From Natronoglycomyces albus (lineage in GTDB: Bacteria; Actinomycetota; Actinomycetes; Mycobacteriales; Micromonosporaceae), in the NCBI RefSeq assembly GCF_016925535.1, contig NZ_CP070496.1, positions 496,001 to 560,000 on the forward strand: a DNA stretch of 64,000 nt. Reading direction: 5' to 3'. The notes beneath the pieces are model-generated. The model was not told the DNA's origin. It searched no databases and was given only the letters and a program-made list of their open reading frames with translations. The stretch's first letter is position 1; every line of letters begins with the position of its first letter. Of the stretch, positions 33,121 to 42,019 are shown in pieces. The position numbers and the translations under genes are program-made.

Positions 33121-33939
33121 CTAGCGTCCCAGCGCCCGATACTTCCGCATCGCCAAGGGCACAAAGATCGCCAGCAACACCAACGGCCACAACATGGCCA
33201 GCAGCACCGAATTATCGGTCACCCACGAGCCACCACTAAAACCAGGATTGCCAAAAAGCTCCCGCGTGGCCGCTGCGGTCGCCGAAATTGGATTCCACTG
33301 AGCTAGCGCACCGAGCCAACCGGGCATCGTCTCAGGAGAGACGAACACGCTAGAGGCAAAGGCGAACGGCCACACCATGATCTGTACGGCTACCACTACC
33401 TGCGGATCGTTCGCCACCAAACCCAGATAGATCCCCACCCAGGTCACCGCCAGCCGCAGCCACAACAGCAACCCAATCGCCGCCAACGTCTGCGTAATGG
33501 AGCCATGTGCCTGCCAGCCCACCAGCAACCCACACGCCATGACCACAGCCAAGCCCACGACCGCGTTGACCATATCGGCGGCACCGCGACCGGCCAGAAC
33601 CGCCGAGCCAGCCATGGGCAACGACCGGAACCGGTCGGCCAACCCCCGCTGAGCATCGGTCGTCACCGCCATCATCGTCGACTCCATACCGAAGAGCATC
33701 GTCAAGACGAACATCCCCGGCAAAAGGAACTCGCGGTAGTCGCCCCCGCCAGGCACCTCCATAGCCCCGCCGAGGAAGTAGCCGAACATGAGGATCATCA
33801 ACACCGGGAACAGCAACCCGATGAGCGGTGCCGCGGGCTTGCGCACCCAGCGCAGCAGCTCCCGCCGCGTCAGCGTCCAACCGTCAGCGAGGGCCCAACC
33901 GAGGCGATTCGACCGCGCGACTGCCTGTACTTGACTCAT
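33121..33939 (-). CDS. ABC-2 type permease, DrrB-like
   Basis: Integral membrane subunit of 272 aa of a two-gene drug/antibiotic exporter. Six hydrophobic segments are apparent, with the family signature FRSLPMAGSAVLAGRGAADM in the second cytoplasmic loop and the ABC-2 ending NPISATAAATRELF. Its ATG overlaps the stop of the ATPase gene (ATGA at 33936-33939), so the two are coupled. The divergent TetR gene probably controls the pair. The transported compound is unknown. Confidence 0.88.
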   Translation of the reverse strand: MSQVQAVARSNRLGWALADGWTLTRRELLRWVRKPAAPLIGLLFPVLMILMFGYFLGGAMEVPGGGDYREFLLPGMFVLTMLFGMESTMMAVTTDAQRGLADRFRSLPMAGSAVLAGRGAADMVNAVVGLAVVMACGLLVGWQAHGSITQTLAAIGLLLWLRLAVTWVGIYLGLVANDPQVVVAVQIMVWPFAFASSVFVSPETMPGWLGALAQWNPISATAAATRELFGNPGFSGGSWVTDNSVLLAMLWPLVLLAIFVPLAMRKYRALGR

Positions 33940-34907
33940 TGTGCTCCTTGTGTTGCGGCCGTCAGATGCAAAAACACTTCGTCGAGAGTGGGGCGACGCA
34001 GACCAATGTCCTCCACGTCGATATCGTTCTCCTCCAAGTCGCGCAGGGCTTGCGACAACGCCCGCATCCGATCGGCGACCGGGGCCGACAGCATGCGGTT
34101 ATGCGCCTGGACCTCAACCTGCGTGCCCGCGACCTGGCGCACGATCGCCTCAGCGGCGGCAAGGTCATCGTGGCGACGCACCACCACATCCAGCCGGTCT
34201 TGCCCGATGATCTCCTTCAACGTCGAAGGCGTGCCCTCGGCGATCACCCGGCCCCCCTCATCCCCAGGCGAAGCCAGCAACGAGATGTGATCGGCCAACT
34301 GATCGGCCTCCTCCAAATACTGCGTCGTCAGCAGCACGGTCGTGCCAGCCGCGACGAGATCCCGCACCGCCTGCCAGACCTCGTTGCGCGAACGGGGATC
34401 CAAACCCGTCGACGGCTCATCCAAAAACAGCACCGTGGGCGCCATGATCATCGCCGCAGCCAGGTCGAGGCGCCTCCGCATCCCACCTGAATACGTCTGG
34501 GCTCCCCGGTCGGCCGCCGAGACCAAGTCGAAGCGCTCCAGTAGCTCCGCAGCGCGCTGGCGGGCGCGTTTCGCGCCCAGGTGATAGAGGCGGCCAAACA
34601 TTTCCAGGTTCTGGCGACCGGTCATTTCCTCGTCGATGGCCGTGCTCTGCCCGACCAGGCCGATGTGTCGCCGCACGTTGTAGGCGTCCTTGACGATGTC
34701 GAACCCGGCGATGGTGGCTCGGCCCGCGTCGGGGGCCAGCAGGGTGGCCAGTAGCCGAACGGCGGTGGACTTGCCGGCCCCGTTGGGGCCGAGCAGCCCG
34801 TGGACGGTCCCGGCGGCCACGGCGAGGTTGAACTCTTTGAGAGCGGTGGTGCCTTTAAAGGACTTGGTGAGCCCTTCGGCCCGGACGACAGTTTCGTGTG
34901 CTTGCAC
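33936..34907 (-). CDS. ABC transporter ATPase, DrrA-like
   Basis: ATPase of 323 aa. Walker A GPNGAGKST (residues 40-48), signature YSGGMRRRLDLA and Walker B VLFLDEPSTGLD are intact. The H-loop position reads TTQYLEEAD (Gln instead of His), as is usual in DrrA-type drug exporters. The C-terminal DrrA-specific domain is present (about 230-323). GTG at 34907 follows GGAG; the frame upstream of it runs across the regulator on the other strand and is not coding. Confidence 0.9.
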   Translation of the reverse strand: MQAHETVVRAEGLTKSFKGTTALKEFNLAVAAGTVHGLLGPNGAGKSTAVRLLATLLAPDAGRATIAGFDIVKDAYNVRRHIGLVGQSTAIDEEMTGRQNLEMFGRLYHLGAKRARQRAAELLERFDLVSAADRGAQTYSGGMRRRLDLAAAMIMAPTVLFLDEPSTGLDPRSRNEVWQAVRDLVAAGTTVLLTTQYLEEADQLADHISLLASPGDEGGRVIAEGTPSTLKEIIGQDRLDVVVRRHDDLAAAEAIVRQVAGTQVEVQAHNRMLSAPVADRMRALSQALRDLEENDIDVEDIGLRRPTLDEVFLHLTAATQGAQ

Positions 34908-34916
34908 CTGTTCTCC

Positions 34917-34973
34917 ATTTCCGTATGTCGTACGGTTATGGAGTATAGTATTATCCTTATGGAATACGGAAAT
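34917..34973. promoter_or_regulatory. Inverted-repeat operator between exporter and TetR gene
   Basis: ATTTCCGTAT (34917-34926) and ATACGGAAAT (34964-34973) form a 10-bp inverted repeat spanning the divergent promoter region. Inside it, CCGTATGTCGTACGG (34921-34935) is a second, compact palindrome. A T/A-rich stretch TATAGTATTATCC between them looks like a -10 region. This is a good candidate TetR-binding site. Confidence 0.6.
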
Positions 34974-34995
34974 GATTGTGGGGTATGTCACTAAA

Positions 34996-35805
34996 ATGGC
35001 TGAGCAGTACAGCGGGACCGGAGATCCCAAGCGCAGCATGGATCTGTTGTGGCACCGATACGAAGCGCCCAAACGAGGGCGGAAGGCGCGAATTTCGGTG
35101 GAACAGATCGTGGAGGCGGGCATCGACATCGCCGATGCCGAAGGCCTGGAGGCGCTCTCCATGCGCAAGGTGGCCGAAGCATTGGGCGTGGCCACCATGT
35201 CGCTGTACTCGCACGTGCCGAGTAAAGCCGAGCTGATCGACTTGATGGTCGACCGCGCCAGCGCCAAACACCTCAACCTCGGCACAGTGCTCCACGAGGG
35301 GCCAACAGCGCCCAGCACCCAGACCTGGCGCAGTGGCCTGGAGGCCATCGCCCGGGGCGATTGGGGTCTGTACCGCCGCCATCCGTGGCTGCTGCAAGTC
35401 TCCACGAGCCGCCCCAATCTCGGGCCAGCCACTATGGACAAGTACGAGCGGGACCTGCGGGTCATCGAAGGGCTGGGCCTGAGTGATGTGGAGATGGACG
35501 CCACCGTCAGCATGATCAACGGTTTCGTACGCGGAGTGGCGGCCATGGCGGCAGAGGCCCAAGCATCAGAGGGCAAAACCGGTGTGTCGGACCAGGAATG
35601 GTGGGAGAGTTTCGCGCCGTTGCTGGCCGAAGTCATGGACGAATCCGCCTACCCGACCGCCTCGCGCGTGGGTGCCACGGTGGGGGAGGAGTTCCAGTCA
35701 CCCAATCAGCCGGACTTCGTCTTCGAGTTTGGATTGCAGCGGCTCCTAGACGGAGTGGCGAGGCTCATCGAACAGCGACAGCCCGGCCAGCCGGGCGAGG
35801 GCTAG
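34996..35805 (+). CDS. TetR-family regulator
   Basis: Repressor of 269 aa. The N-terminal helix-turn-helix is ISVEQIVEAGIDIADAEGLEALSMRKVAEALGVATMSLYSHV (about residues 32-75; only this core is conserved), followed by a TetR_C-type ligand-binding domain. It is divergent from a DrrAB-like exporter and separated from it by an inverted-repeat operator, the usual drug-responsive arrangement. ATG at 34996 is chosen; ATG at 34972 is possible, and neither has a strong Shine-Dalgarno. Confidence 0.87.
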   Translation: MAEQYSGTGDPKRSMDLLWHRYEAPKRGRKARISVEQIVEAGIDIADAEGLEALSMRKVAEALGVATMSLYSHVPSKAELIDLMVDRASAKHLNLGTVLHEGPTAPSTQTWRSGLEAIARGDWGLYRRHPWLLQVSTSRPNLGPATMDKYERDLRVIEGLGLSDVEMDATVSMINGFVRGVAAMAAEAQASEGKTGVSDQEWWESFAPLLAEVMDESAYPTASRVGATVGEEFQSPNQPDFVFEFGLQRLLDGVARLIEQRQPGQPGEG

Positions 35806-35826
35806 GCGGGTAGTGGCCGCAGCAGG

Positions 35827-35888
35827 CGCGCGGGCCCCAGCTAGATGCCCTCATCCATCGATGGGGTGATCCCGCCGGGGCCCGCGCG
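35827..35888. terminator. Terminator between convergent genes
   Basis: CGCGCGGGCCCC / GGGGCCCGCGCG, 12-bp perfect stem around a 38-nt loop that contains a smaller palindrome (CCATCGATGG). Confidence 0.7.
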
Positions 35889-35896
35889 ACGACGCC

Positions 35897-37552
35897 TCAA
35901 ATCCCGAGAATGTTCTCCATCTCGGTTTTAAGAGCCTGCAAACTAGCCCGGGCTCGCTCGGTGGCGGACTCGCGGTCAGAGCCGATGGTCTCGCGAACCT
36001 CCAAGTAGGCCTTCAGCTTCGGTTCGGTGCCGGAGGGACGACACACTGCGCGAACCGTATTGGTCTCGATGATGACCACATCGGCCTCGGGCAGCAAATC
36101 CTGCCACTCCTTGACCGGTTCATCGAGCAGCGTACTGGGCTTGCGGGCCCGCAGACGAGACATGCAGTCGGCGATGTCCTGCACGTCCTCCACCCGCACC
36201 GACAGCTGGTCGGTCAGGTACAGGCCGAATTCTTGGGAGATCTCGTCAAGGCGCTCCTGCAACGTCTCCATGCGGGCGGCCTGCCCGGCGGCGATCTCGG
36301 CCACCAGCAAGGCCGCGGTGATCCCATCCTTATCGCGGACGGTGTCGGGGCTGACGCAGTAGCCCAACGCCTCTTCGTATCCAAACGCGAGGTCCGCCGC
36401 CGCGCGTACGATCCACTTGAAACCGGTGAGCGTTTCGTTGTAGTCGCGTCCCCGCTGGTCACACATGGCCTTCAGCAGGGTCGAGGAGACGATGGTGGTT
36501 GCGTAGGTGCCGGTCTTCCCCTTGCGCATCAGGTGGTCGGCCAGCAGGATGCCGACCTCGTTGCCGCTGAGGGCCCGCCAATTCCCGTCGCGGGTGGGGA
36601 TGGCCACGGCGCACCGGTCGGCGTCGGGGTCCAAGGAAATGGCCACGTCCGCGCCCTCGGTGCGGGCCAGCCGCAAGAGCAGGTCCATCGCCCCTGGCTC
36701 TTCGGGATTGGGGAAGGCCACGGTCGGGAAATCCGGGTCGGGTTCGGCCTGTTCGGGGACGAGGACCGGGGCCGCGAAGCCCGCGGCCTTAAGCGCCGAG
36801 GTGAGCACGTGGCCCCCGACGCCGTGCATCGGAGTGGCGACGATGGACAGCTGTTTGGGGTCGTGCGGATCGACCACGGTGGCGGCATCGGCCACATAGG
36901 CCTCGACGATGTCGGTGCCCAACGTGGTGCCCGGCTCGCCCAGCGGGATCTGTTTGAGCGGACCAAGGTCGGCGATGGCCATCTCAATTTCGGTGTCCAC
37001 CGGTGAGACGATCTGGCCGCCGTTGCCCCGCTCGCCGCCGAGCTGTTCGCCCAAGTACACCTTGTAGCCATTGTCTTGGGGCGGGTTGTGGCTCGCGGTC
37101 ACCGTCACGCCAGCGGCGGCACCTAGCTTGCGCACCGCGTAGGCCAACACGGGAGTGGGAAGTGGTTGCGGCAGCAGGTAGGCCTCGCGTCCCGAACCGG
37201 TGACGACGCGGGCGGTTTCGGAGGCGAATTCGTCCGAACGGTGCCGGGCGTCGTAGCCGATGACGACTGGCCCGGTGGCGCCTTTGGCGTTGAGCCAGTT
37301 GGCCAGTCCGGCGGCGGCGGAGCGGACAACGGCGAGGTTCATTCCATTGGGGCCTGCCCGCAGCGGGCCGCGTAGCCCGGCGGTTCCAAAGCGCAGGCGG
37401 GAAGCGAAGCGGGAGGCCAGTTCCGCCGCGCTGCCCGGGAGCGCGTCGAGCAGCCCGTAGAGCTCGTCGCGGCTGGACTTATCGGGATCGTCGGTGATCC
37501 ACCGCAGCGTGGCGGCGCGGAGTTCGTCTAGGTCAACCATGGTCTGTTCCAT
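35897..37552 (-). CDS. Phosphoglucomutase/phosphomannomutase family enzyme
   Basis: Alpha-D-phosphohexomutase of 551 aa, interconverting hexose 1- and 6-phosphates. The phospho-serine loop TASHNPPQDNGYK (Ser about 157), the metal loop DPDADRCA (about 305) and the sugar loop GNEVGILLAD are present, and the C-terminal phosphate-binding CRPSGTEPKLKAY is intact. Length fits the PMM/PGM type used in glycogen and cell-wall precursor supply. ATG at 37552 or 37540 is the start; no Shine-Dalgarno is seen for either. Confidence 0.9.
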   Translation of the reverse strand: MEQTMVDLDELRAATLRWITDDPDKSSRDELYGLLDALPGSAAELASRFASRLRFGTAGLRGPLRAGPNGMNLAVVRSAAAGLANWLNAKGATGPVVIGYDARHRSDEFASETARVVTGSGREAYLLPQPLPTPVLAYAVRKLGAAAGVTVTASHNPPQDNGYKVYLGEQLGGERGNGGQIVSPVDTEIEMAIADLGPLKQIPLGEPGTTLGTDIVEAYVADAATVVDPHDPKQLSIVATPMHGVGGHVLTSALKAAGFAAPVLVPEQAEPDPDFPTVAFPNPEEPGAMDLLLRLARTEGADVAISLDPDADRCAVAIPTRDGNWRALSGNEVGILLADHLMRKGKTGTYATTIVSSTLLKAMCDQRGRDYNETLTGFKWIVRAAADLAFGYEEALGYCVSPDTVRDKDGITAALLVAEIAAGQAARMETLQERLDEISQEFGLYLTDQLSVRVEDVQDIADCMSRLRARKPSTLLDEPVKEWQDLLPEADVVIIETNTVRAVCRPSGTEPKLKAYLEVRETIGSDRESATERARASLQALKTEMENILGI

Positions 37553-37767
37553 GTCGAAATATTCGCATATCGGGCCGCCATATGGGGGCCAGGCGGCACT
37601 ACCGAGTCGCAATCCACAAAAGGTAGGATGAATTTTGGCGCGGGCCCATCAGGCGGCTCGACGGACTCCCTAGCGTGCGCCGACAGCGGTCCGCCCGGCA
37701 GCACTGGGCCAGGCGAACGAGCCGCCGCAAGCGCCGATCGCATGAACCTGCGTTAGCGGACCCGGCG

Positions 37768-39927
37768 TCAATCAACGGTGAAGGAATCGACCGCTTCGTG
37801 GTAGACCTGCTCGGAGAACTCCCACTGATCGGCCGCGCCCGACACGTAAATGCCGATGCCGGGACCCTCAGGGCTTTGCACCACTCCCCAAATCGAGTGC
37901 CGCTCCTCCCCAGAGGCCGACAACGTCCCGGTGTACTCGATGACATGGCCCGACATGCCGCCAAACTCCACCGGATCCAACCGCACGATATCGATGTCCC
38001 GCATGTGCCCCGACTGCTCCATACCAGCGATCATGTCGTTGAGGAAACCATCGATCGACGGGTCCAGAATGCGCCACGAATTGGAGTAGAAACGCACCCA
38101 CTGCGACGTGTCGTCGGGGTTGGCGTACTCGATGTAGTCCTCGCCGTTGTTGCCCTCACCCCAGGCGGCCGGGTAATGGGCGCTGAAGCCATTGGCGTCC
38201 TTATGCAAAGCCGTCTCAAAGCTTGGCGTCTCATCGTCGGGATCGGCCGAGTCGCTAGTATCCGAGGCGTCGTCGGCAGGGGAAGGGCCGCCGCCGTCAC
38301 CATTGAGCGCCGACATGTACAGCAAGAACGACAGGCCACCCGCGACCAACAACAAAATACACACGATGGCGACGGGCTTGGCCTTCGACGACTTCTTCGG
38401 GCCAGGAGGCTCCGGCATGTCGCGGCTCGGCTCGCGACGAGGCGGCGGCGCCGGTGGCGCGGAACTGGGAGGCACCTGCTGATGTTGGCCGGTGCTCTTC
38501 GGGGCCAAAACGCCCGCCAGTTCTTGCCGCACCTGCGCCAACGTCATGCGATGCTCGGGCTCCTTGGCCAGCATCCCGGCCAAGAGAGTAGTCAACGGGC
38601 CCGCATTGCGCGGAGACTCCGGCGGATCATGGACGACCGCGCGCATGGTGCTCACCGCGTCGCCGCGATCAAACGGAGGCCGACCCTCGACAGCCGCGTA
38701 CAAGGTCACGCCCAGACTAAAGATGTCGCTCGGTGGATCGGCCTTACCGCCCACAGCCCGTTCGGGCGCGATGTAGTGGGCCGACCCGAGCACTTTGCCC
38801 GGAGTGGTGCCATTGGAGACGTTATGGGCCTGCGCGGCCCCGAAATCGCTCAGGACGCACCGGCCATCGGCCGAAACCAGCACGTTGCCCGGTTTCACAT
38901 CCCGATGCACGATCCCCGCCTCATGCGCGGCCTGCAACGCCCCGACCAACGCCAGCCCGATCTTCGCGACCACGCGGGGAGGCAGGGGGCCGTCACTGGC
39001 GAGGATCTCCGACAGCGACCGAGACTCCAGCAGCTCCATGACGATCCACGGCAACCGGTCATGGGTGACCACGTCGAACACGCGCACCACCGAGGGATGC
39101 GACAGTCCGGCGGCGATCTGGGCCTCCCGGACCGAACGCTCCAACAACAACTGGCGTTCGTTTGGAGGAAGCCCAACGGGCAAAAGTACCTCTTTGAGCG
39201 CCACGTCGCGTTGCAAAACGGTGTCCTTGGCCCGCCAGACGGTACCGTTACCGCCCTTGCCGACCAGGTCGATCAGCTGGTAGCGCTGCGCGACCATCGT
39301 GCCGGGGCCCGCCGGGGCCGTCTGGTCCGGAATCGGAGGTCGCGCGGCGTAATCGGCCCCCGGGGGCACCTGAGTGAAACTGGGTCCCGGTCTCTCGCCC
39401 GGGTCGAAATGTTCGCTAGCGCCGGGCCGCGCCGCGAAGGAACCGCTATGCGCGCCGGGCCGCCATGCGCCCGAATTGTGGCCAGCGGGGTCCCGCTGCG
39501 GCGGGGGAGCATGCAAATCCCGCTCAAAATGCGATCCGGAATCCCGATAATCGGCCAAAGCTGAATCAGGAGGGCCCCCAGGCCCTCCATGACTAGGCAA
39601 GCTGTCGCTGTTGGACCGTACCCCGAAAGCATCGAACGACGTCATCGAACCGCTGGGCTCCCGATTGGGAAGCGGCCGGTCGCCGTGCACGTCACGAACC
39701 GGCAGGTCAGACGAGGGCAGAGCTCGCGGCCGGGCATCGGCCGAAGACACAGCGAAAGAGCGCGACGGGCCATCGCCACGGGCAGGCCCTGGATTCAGCC
39801 CCGAGTGCTGTCCTGGGCGCTCCGTGCGGGTTCGCATCGGATCGGGCTCGCCACCATTGAAAGCTGGGCTGTGGATCGATCCACCGTTGCCAGGCCCTTC
39901 GCGGCCAGCGTCCGATGAATAATGCAT
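37768..39927 (-). CDS. Ser/Thr protein kinase with long N-terminal tail and extracellular domain
   Basis: Transmembrane PknB-type kinase of 719 aa. Unusually, about 208 residues of Pro/Ser/Gly/Asp-rich, probably disordered sequence precede the kinase domain, which begins MVAQRYQLIDLVGKGGNGTV. Catalytic motifs are complete: VALKE (ATP Lys), HRDVKPGN (about 337), DFGAA and YIAPERAVGG. A membrane segment at about 520-540 (VAIVCILLLVAGGLSFLLYM) is followed by an acidic linker and an extracellular domain of about 150 residues of unknown ligand. ATG follows AAGGAG. It is transcribed alone. Confidence 0.88.
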   Translation of the reverse strand: MHYSSDAGREGPGNGGSIHSPAFNGGEPDPMRTRTERPGQHSGLNPGPARGDGPSRSFAVSSADARPRALPSSDLPVRDVHGDRPLPNREPSGSMTSFDAFGVRSNSDSLPSHGGPGGPPDSALADYRDSGSHFERDLHAPPPQRDPAGHNSGAWRPGAHSGSFAARPGASEHFDPGERPGPSFTQVPPGADYAARPPIPDQTAPAGPGTMVAQRYQLIDLVGKGGNGTVWRAKDTVLQRDVALKEVLLPVGLPPNERQLLLERSVREAQIAAGLSHPSVVRVFDVVTHDRLPWIVMELLESRSLSEILASDGPLPPRVVAKIGLALVGALQAAHEAGIVHRDVKPGNVLVSADGRCVLSDFGAAQAHNVSNGTTPGKVLGSAHYIAPERAVGGKADPPSDIFSLGVTLYAAVEGRPPFDRGDAVSTMRAVVHDPPESPRNAGPLTTLLAGMLAKEPEHRMTLAQVRQELAGVLAPKSTGQHQQVPPSSAPPAPPPRREPSRDMPEPPGPKKSSKAKPVAIVCILLLVAGGLSFLLYMSALNGDGGGPSPADDASDTSDSADPDDETPSFETALHKDANGFSAHYPAAWGEGNNGEDYIEYANPDDTSQWVRFYSNSWRILDPSIDGFLNDMIAGMEQSGHMRDIDIVRLDPVEFGGMSGHVIEYTGTLSASGEERHSIWGVVQSPEGPGIGIYVSGAADQWEFSEQVYHEAVDSFTVD

Positions 39928-40266
39928 CTGCTGCTCCTTGAAAGGGGGTCGCCACTAGTGTGCCCCGCGGATGCCAGTGGCAAATACGCACCCCACTCAT
40001 TTTTCCCCATCCACGCCTAGAAGTGGTGCCACCAACGCCGAGCCGCGCGCAAAAATCACCGCCAGTGGTGACGCGCCTTCACTGTGGCACACTCCCGCCC
40101 CGTACGACACCCCCAAAATAGACCGAAGTTAATGCCGCAAACGGGCACCGAACCGGCCAATGTCAACCACAAAGGCCACGTGCCCAGCGACAGCGGTAGT
40201 CAGATTTGCCACCAAACCCCGACGCTTCCTCGCCCACAGCCCACCGGTCGCTTTAGGATGACGGGT
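39928..40266. other. 339-bp divergent spacer
   Basis: No gene supported. It carries the promoter regions of the kinase gene and the mutase gene. Several short AGTGG / CCACT repeats (39954-40085) occur but form no convincing structure. Confidence 0.4.
40254..40259 (+). promoter_or_regulatory. -10 box for a leaderless mutase transcript
   Basis: TAGGAT, the actinobacterial consensus -10, ends 7 nt before the ATG at 40267, so transcription would start at the first codon. The same bases could serve as a weak AGGA ribosome-binding site. Confidence 0.5.
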
Positions 40267-41862
40267 ATGGCACAGAAGCCGCAAGCATCACGAAGCAGTC
40301 AGTCCGGGTTCCCCATCGCGCCGCTATACGGACCCGAGGACCTCAGCGACGATCTCGCCGAGCGCCTCGGAGAACCCGGACAGTACCCCTACACCCGTGG
40401 GGTCTACCCGACCATGTACACCCAACGCCCCTGGACGATGCGGCAATACGCCGGCTTCGCCACGGCCGAGGAATCCAACCGCCGCTACCGGCAACTCCTC
40501 GACGCTGGAACCATGGGCCTGTCCGTCGCCTTCGACCTGCCCACCCAAATGGGCTACGACTCCGACCACTCCATCGCCGCAGGCGAAGTGGGTAAAGTCG
40601 GCGTCGCCATCGATTCGCTCGACGACATGAGAACCCTGTTCAACGAGATCCCCCTCGATCAGGTCTCCACCTCCATGACCATCAACGCCCCGGCAGCGCT
40701 CCTACTGCTGCTCTACCAGCTGGTCTCTGAAGAACAAGGCGCAGATCCGGCCGACCTCAAGGGCACGATCCAAAACGACATCCTCAAGGAATACATCGCG
40801 CGCGGAACCTACATCTTCCCGCCCGCGCCCTCCCTGCGCCTGGTGTCGGACACGTTCGCCTACTGCCACAAGGAACTGCCCAACTGGAACACCATCTCCA
40901 TCTCGGGCTACCACATGGCCGAAGCCGGAGCCAGCCCCGCCCAGGAGATCGCCTTCACCATCGCCAACGGCATGGAATACGTCCGAGCCGCGCAAGCGGC
41001 GGGCATGAACGTGGACGACTTCGCGCCCCGGCTGTCCTTCTTCTTTGTCGCCCGCGCCACGCTGCTCGAAGAAGTGGCGAAATTCCGCGCCGCCCGCCGC
41101 ATCTGGGCCAAGGTCATGAAAGAGGAATTCAACGCCCAAAACGAGAAGTCGCTCAAACTGCGCTTCCACACCCAAACCGCAGGGGTTGAGCTGACCGCTC
41201 AACAGCCTGAGGTGAACCTCGCGCGCGTGACAGTGCAGGCGCTGGCGGCCGTCATGGGCGGAACGCAGTCGCTGCACACCAACGCTTTCGACGAGGCCAT
41301 TGCCCTGCCCACCGAGAAGTCGGCCCGTCTGGCGCTGCGCACCCAGCAAGTCATCGCCAACGAGACTGACTTGACGGCGACGGTCGACCCATTCGCCGGT
41401 TCCTATGCGGTGGAGGCGATGACCGACGAGGTCGAGGCCGAGGCATGGAAGCTCATTGACGGCGTGTTCGCGCATGGTTCGTCGGTGCAGGCCATCGAGC
41501 AGGGTTTCCAAAAGAGCGAGATTGAGCAAAGCGCCTACCACATCGCCAAGTCGATCGATAACAACGAGCGTGTTGTGGTGGGTGTCAACAAGTACCAGTT
41601 CGATGACGATGAGCCCTATAAGCCGTTGCGAGTGGACCCGACGATCGAGGCCGCGCAAGCCGACCGTCTCAAGGCGATCCGGGCCAAGCGTGACAACGCC
41701 GAGGTCGAGCGCTGCTTGGCTGCGGTGAAGGCCGCCGCGCAAGGAGACCAGAACGTCCTCTACCCGATCAAGGACGCGCTCAAAGCCATGGCGACCGTCG
41801 GCGAAACCTGTGACACGCTGCGGGAAGTCTGGGGCCGCTACGTCCCGCCGGAGTTCTTCTAA
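40267..41862 (+). CDS. Methylmalonyl-CoA mutase family, large subunit without B12 domain
   Basis: Acyl-CoA mutase catalytic subunit of 531 aa. The TIM-barrel motifs are present: [49 protein letters not shown] and [16 protein letters not shown]. The chain ends at the barrel: no DxHxxG B12-binding domain follows, so a separate small subunit (as in IcmB/HcmB systems) must supply cobalamin. Tyr of TMY and Arg of PSLR, which in methylmalonyl-CoA mutase contact the substrate carboxylate, are kept, but substrate cannot be fixed from this alone. No small-subunit gene is adjacent. Confidence 0.87.
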   Translation: MAQKPQASRSSQSGFPIAPLYGPEDLSDDLAERLGEPGQYPYTRGVYPTMYTQRPWTMRQYAGFATAEESNRRYRQLLDAGTMGLSVAFDLPTQMGYDSDHSIAAGEVGKVGVAIDSLDDMRTLFNEIPLDQVSTSMTINAPAALLLLLYQLVSEEQGADPADLKGTIQNDILKEYIARGTYIFPPAPSLRLVSDTFAYCHKELPNWNTISISGYHMAEAGASPAQEIAFTIANGMEYVRAAQAAGMNVDDFAPRLSFFFVARATLLEEVAKFRAARRIWAKVMKEEFNAQNEKSLKLRFHTQTAGVELTAQQPEVNLARVTVQALAAVMGGTQSLHTNAFDEAIALPTEKSARLALRTQQVIANETDLTATVDPFAGSYAVEAMTDEVEAEAWKLIDGVFAHGSSVQAIEQGFQKSEIEQSAYHIAKSIDNNERVVVGVNKYQFDDDEPYKPLRVDPTIEAAQADRLKAIRAKRDNAEVERCLAAVKAAAQGDQNVLYPIKDALKAMATVGETCDTLREVWGRYVPPEFF

Positions 41863-41896
41863 CCGCACTCGATTCCCCAGTGGGGCCAACGACGAA

Positions 41897-41943
41897 CGAG
41901 AACCAGGCCGACTCAGCACGCTTCTGAGTCGGCCTGGTTCTCG
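41897..41943. terminator. Strong hairpin terminator
   Basis: A 20-bp perfect stem (arm CGAGAACCAGGCCGACTCAG) with a 7-nt loop lies 35 bp after the mutase stop, between convergent genes. No U-tract. Confidence 0.85.
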
Positions 41944-42019
41944 GTATCGAGCCGATGGAAAAGGGGCGAGCCCACCGCGTTCGCGCCCGGGCATCGACGT
42001 CAGGTCAGTGGCGACCGAT

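Noticed and set aside
34908-35636. Upstream extension of the DrrA-like ATPase frame
   Set aside because: It crosses the divergent promoter region and lies antisense to the TetR gene; the GTG at 34907 has a good ribosome-binding site and starts the ABC domain.
37675-39564. Long open frame (629 codons) on the + strand
   Set aside because: It is the complement of the Ser/Thr kinase gene, Arg-rich and without domain motifs; a high-GC antisense artefact.
40702-41994. Open frame of 430 codons on the - strand
   Set aside because: Complement of the mutase gene and its terminator; no motif.
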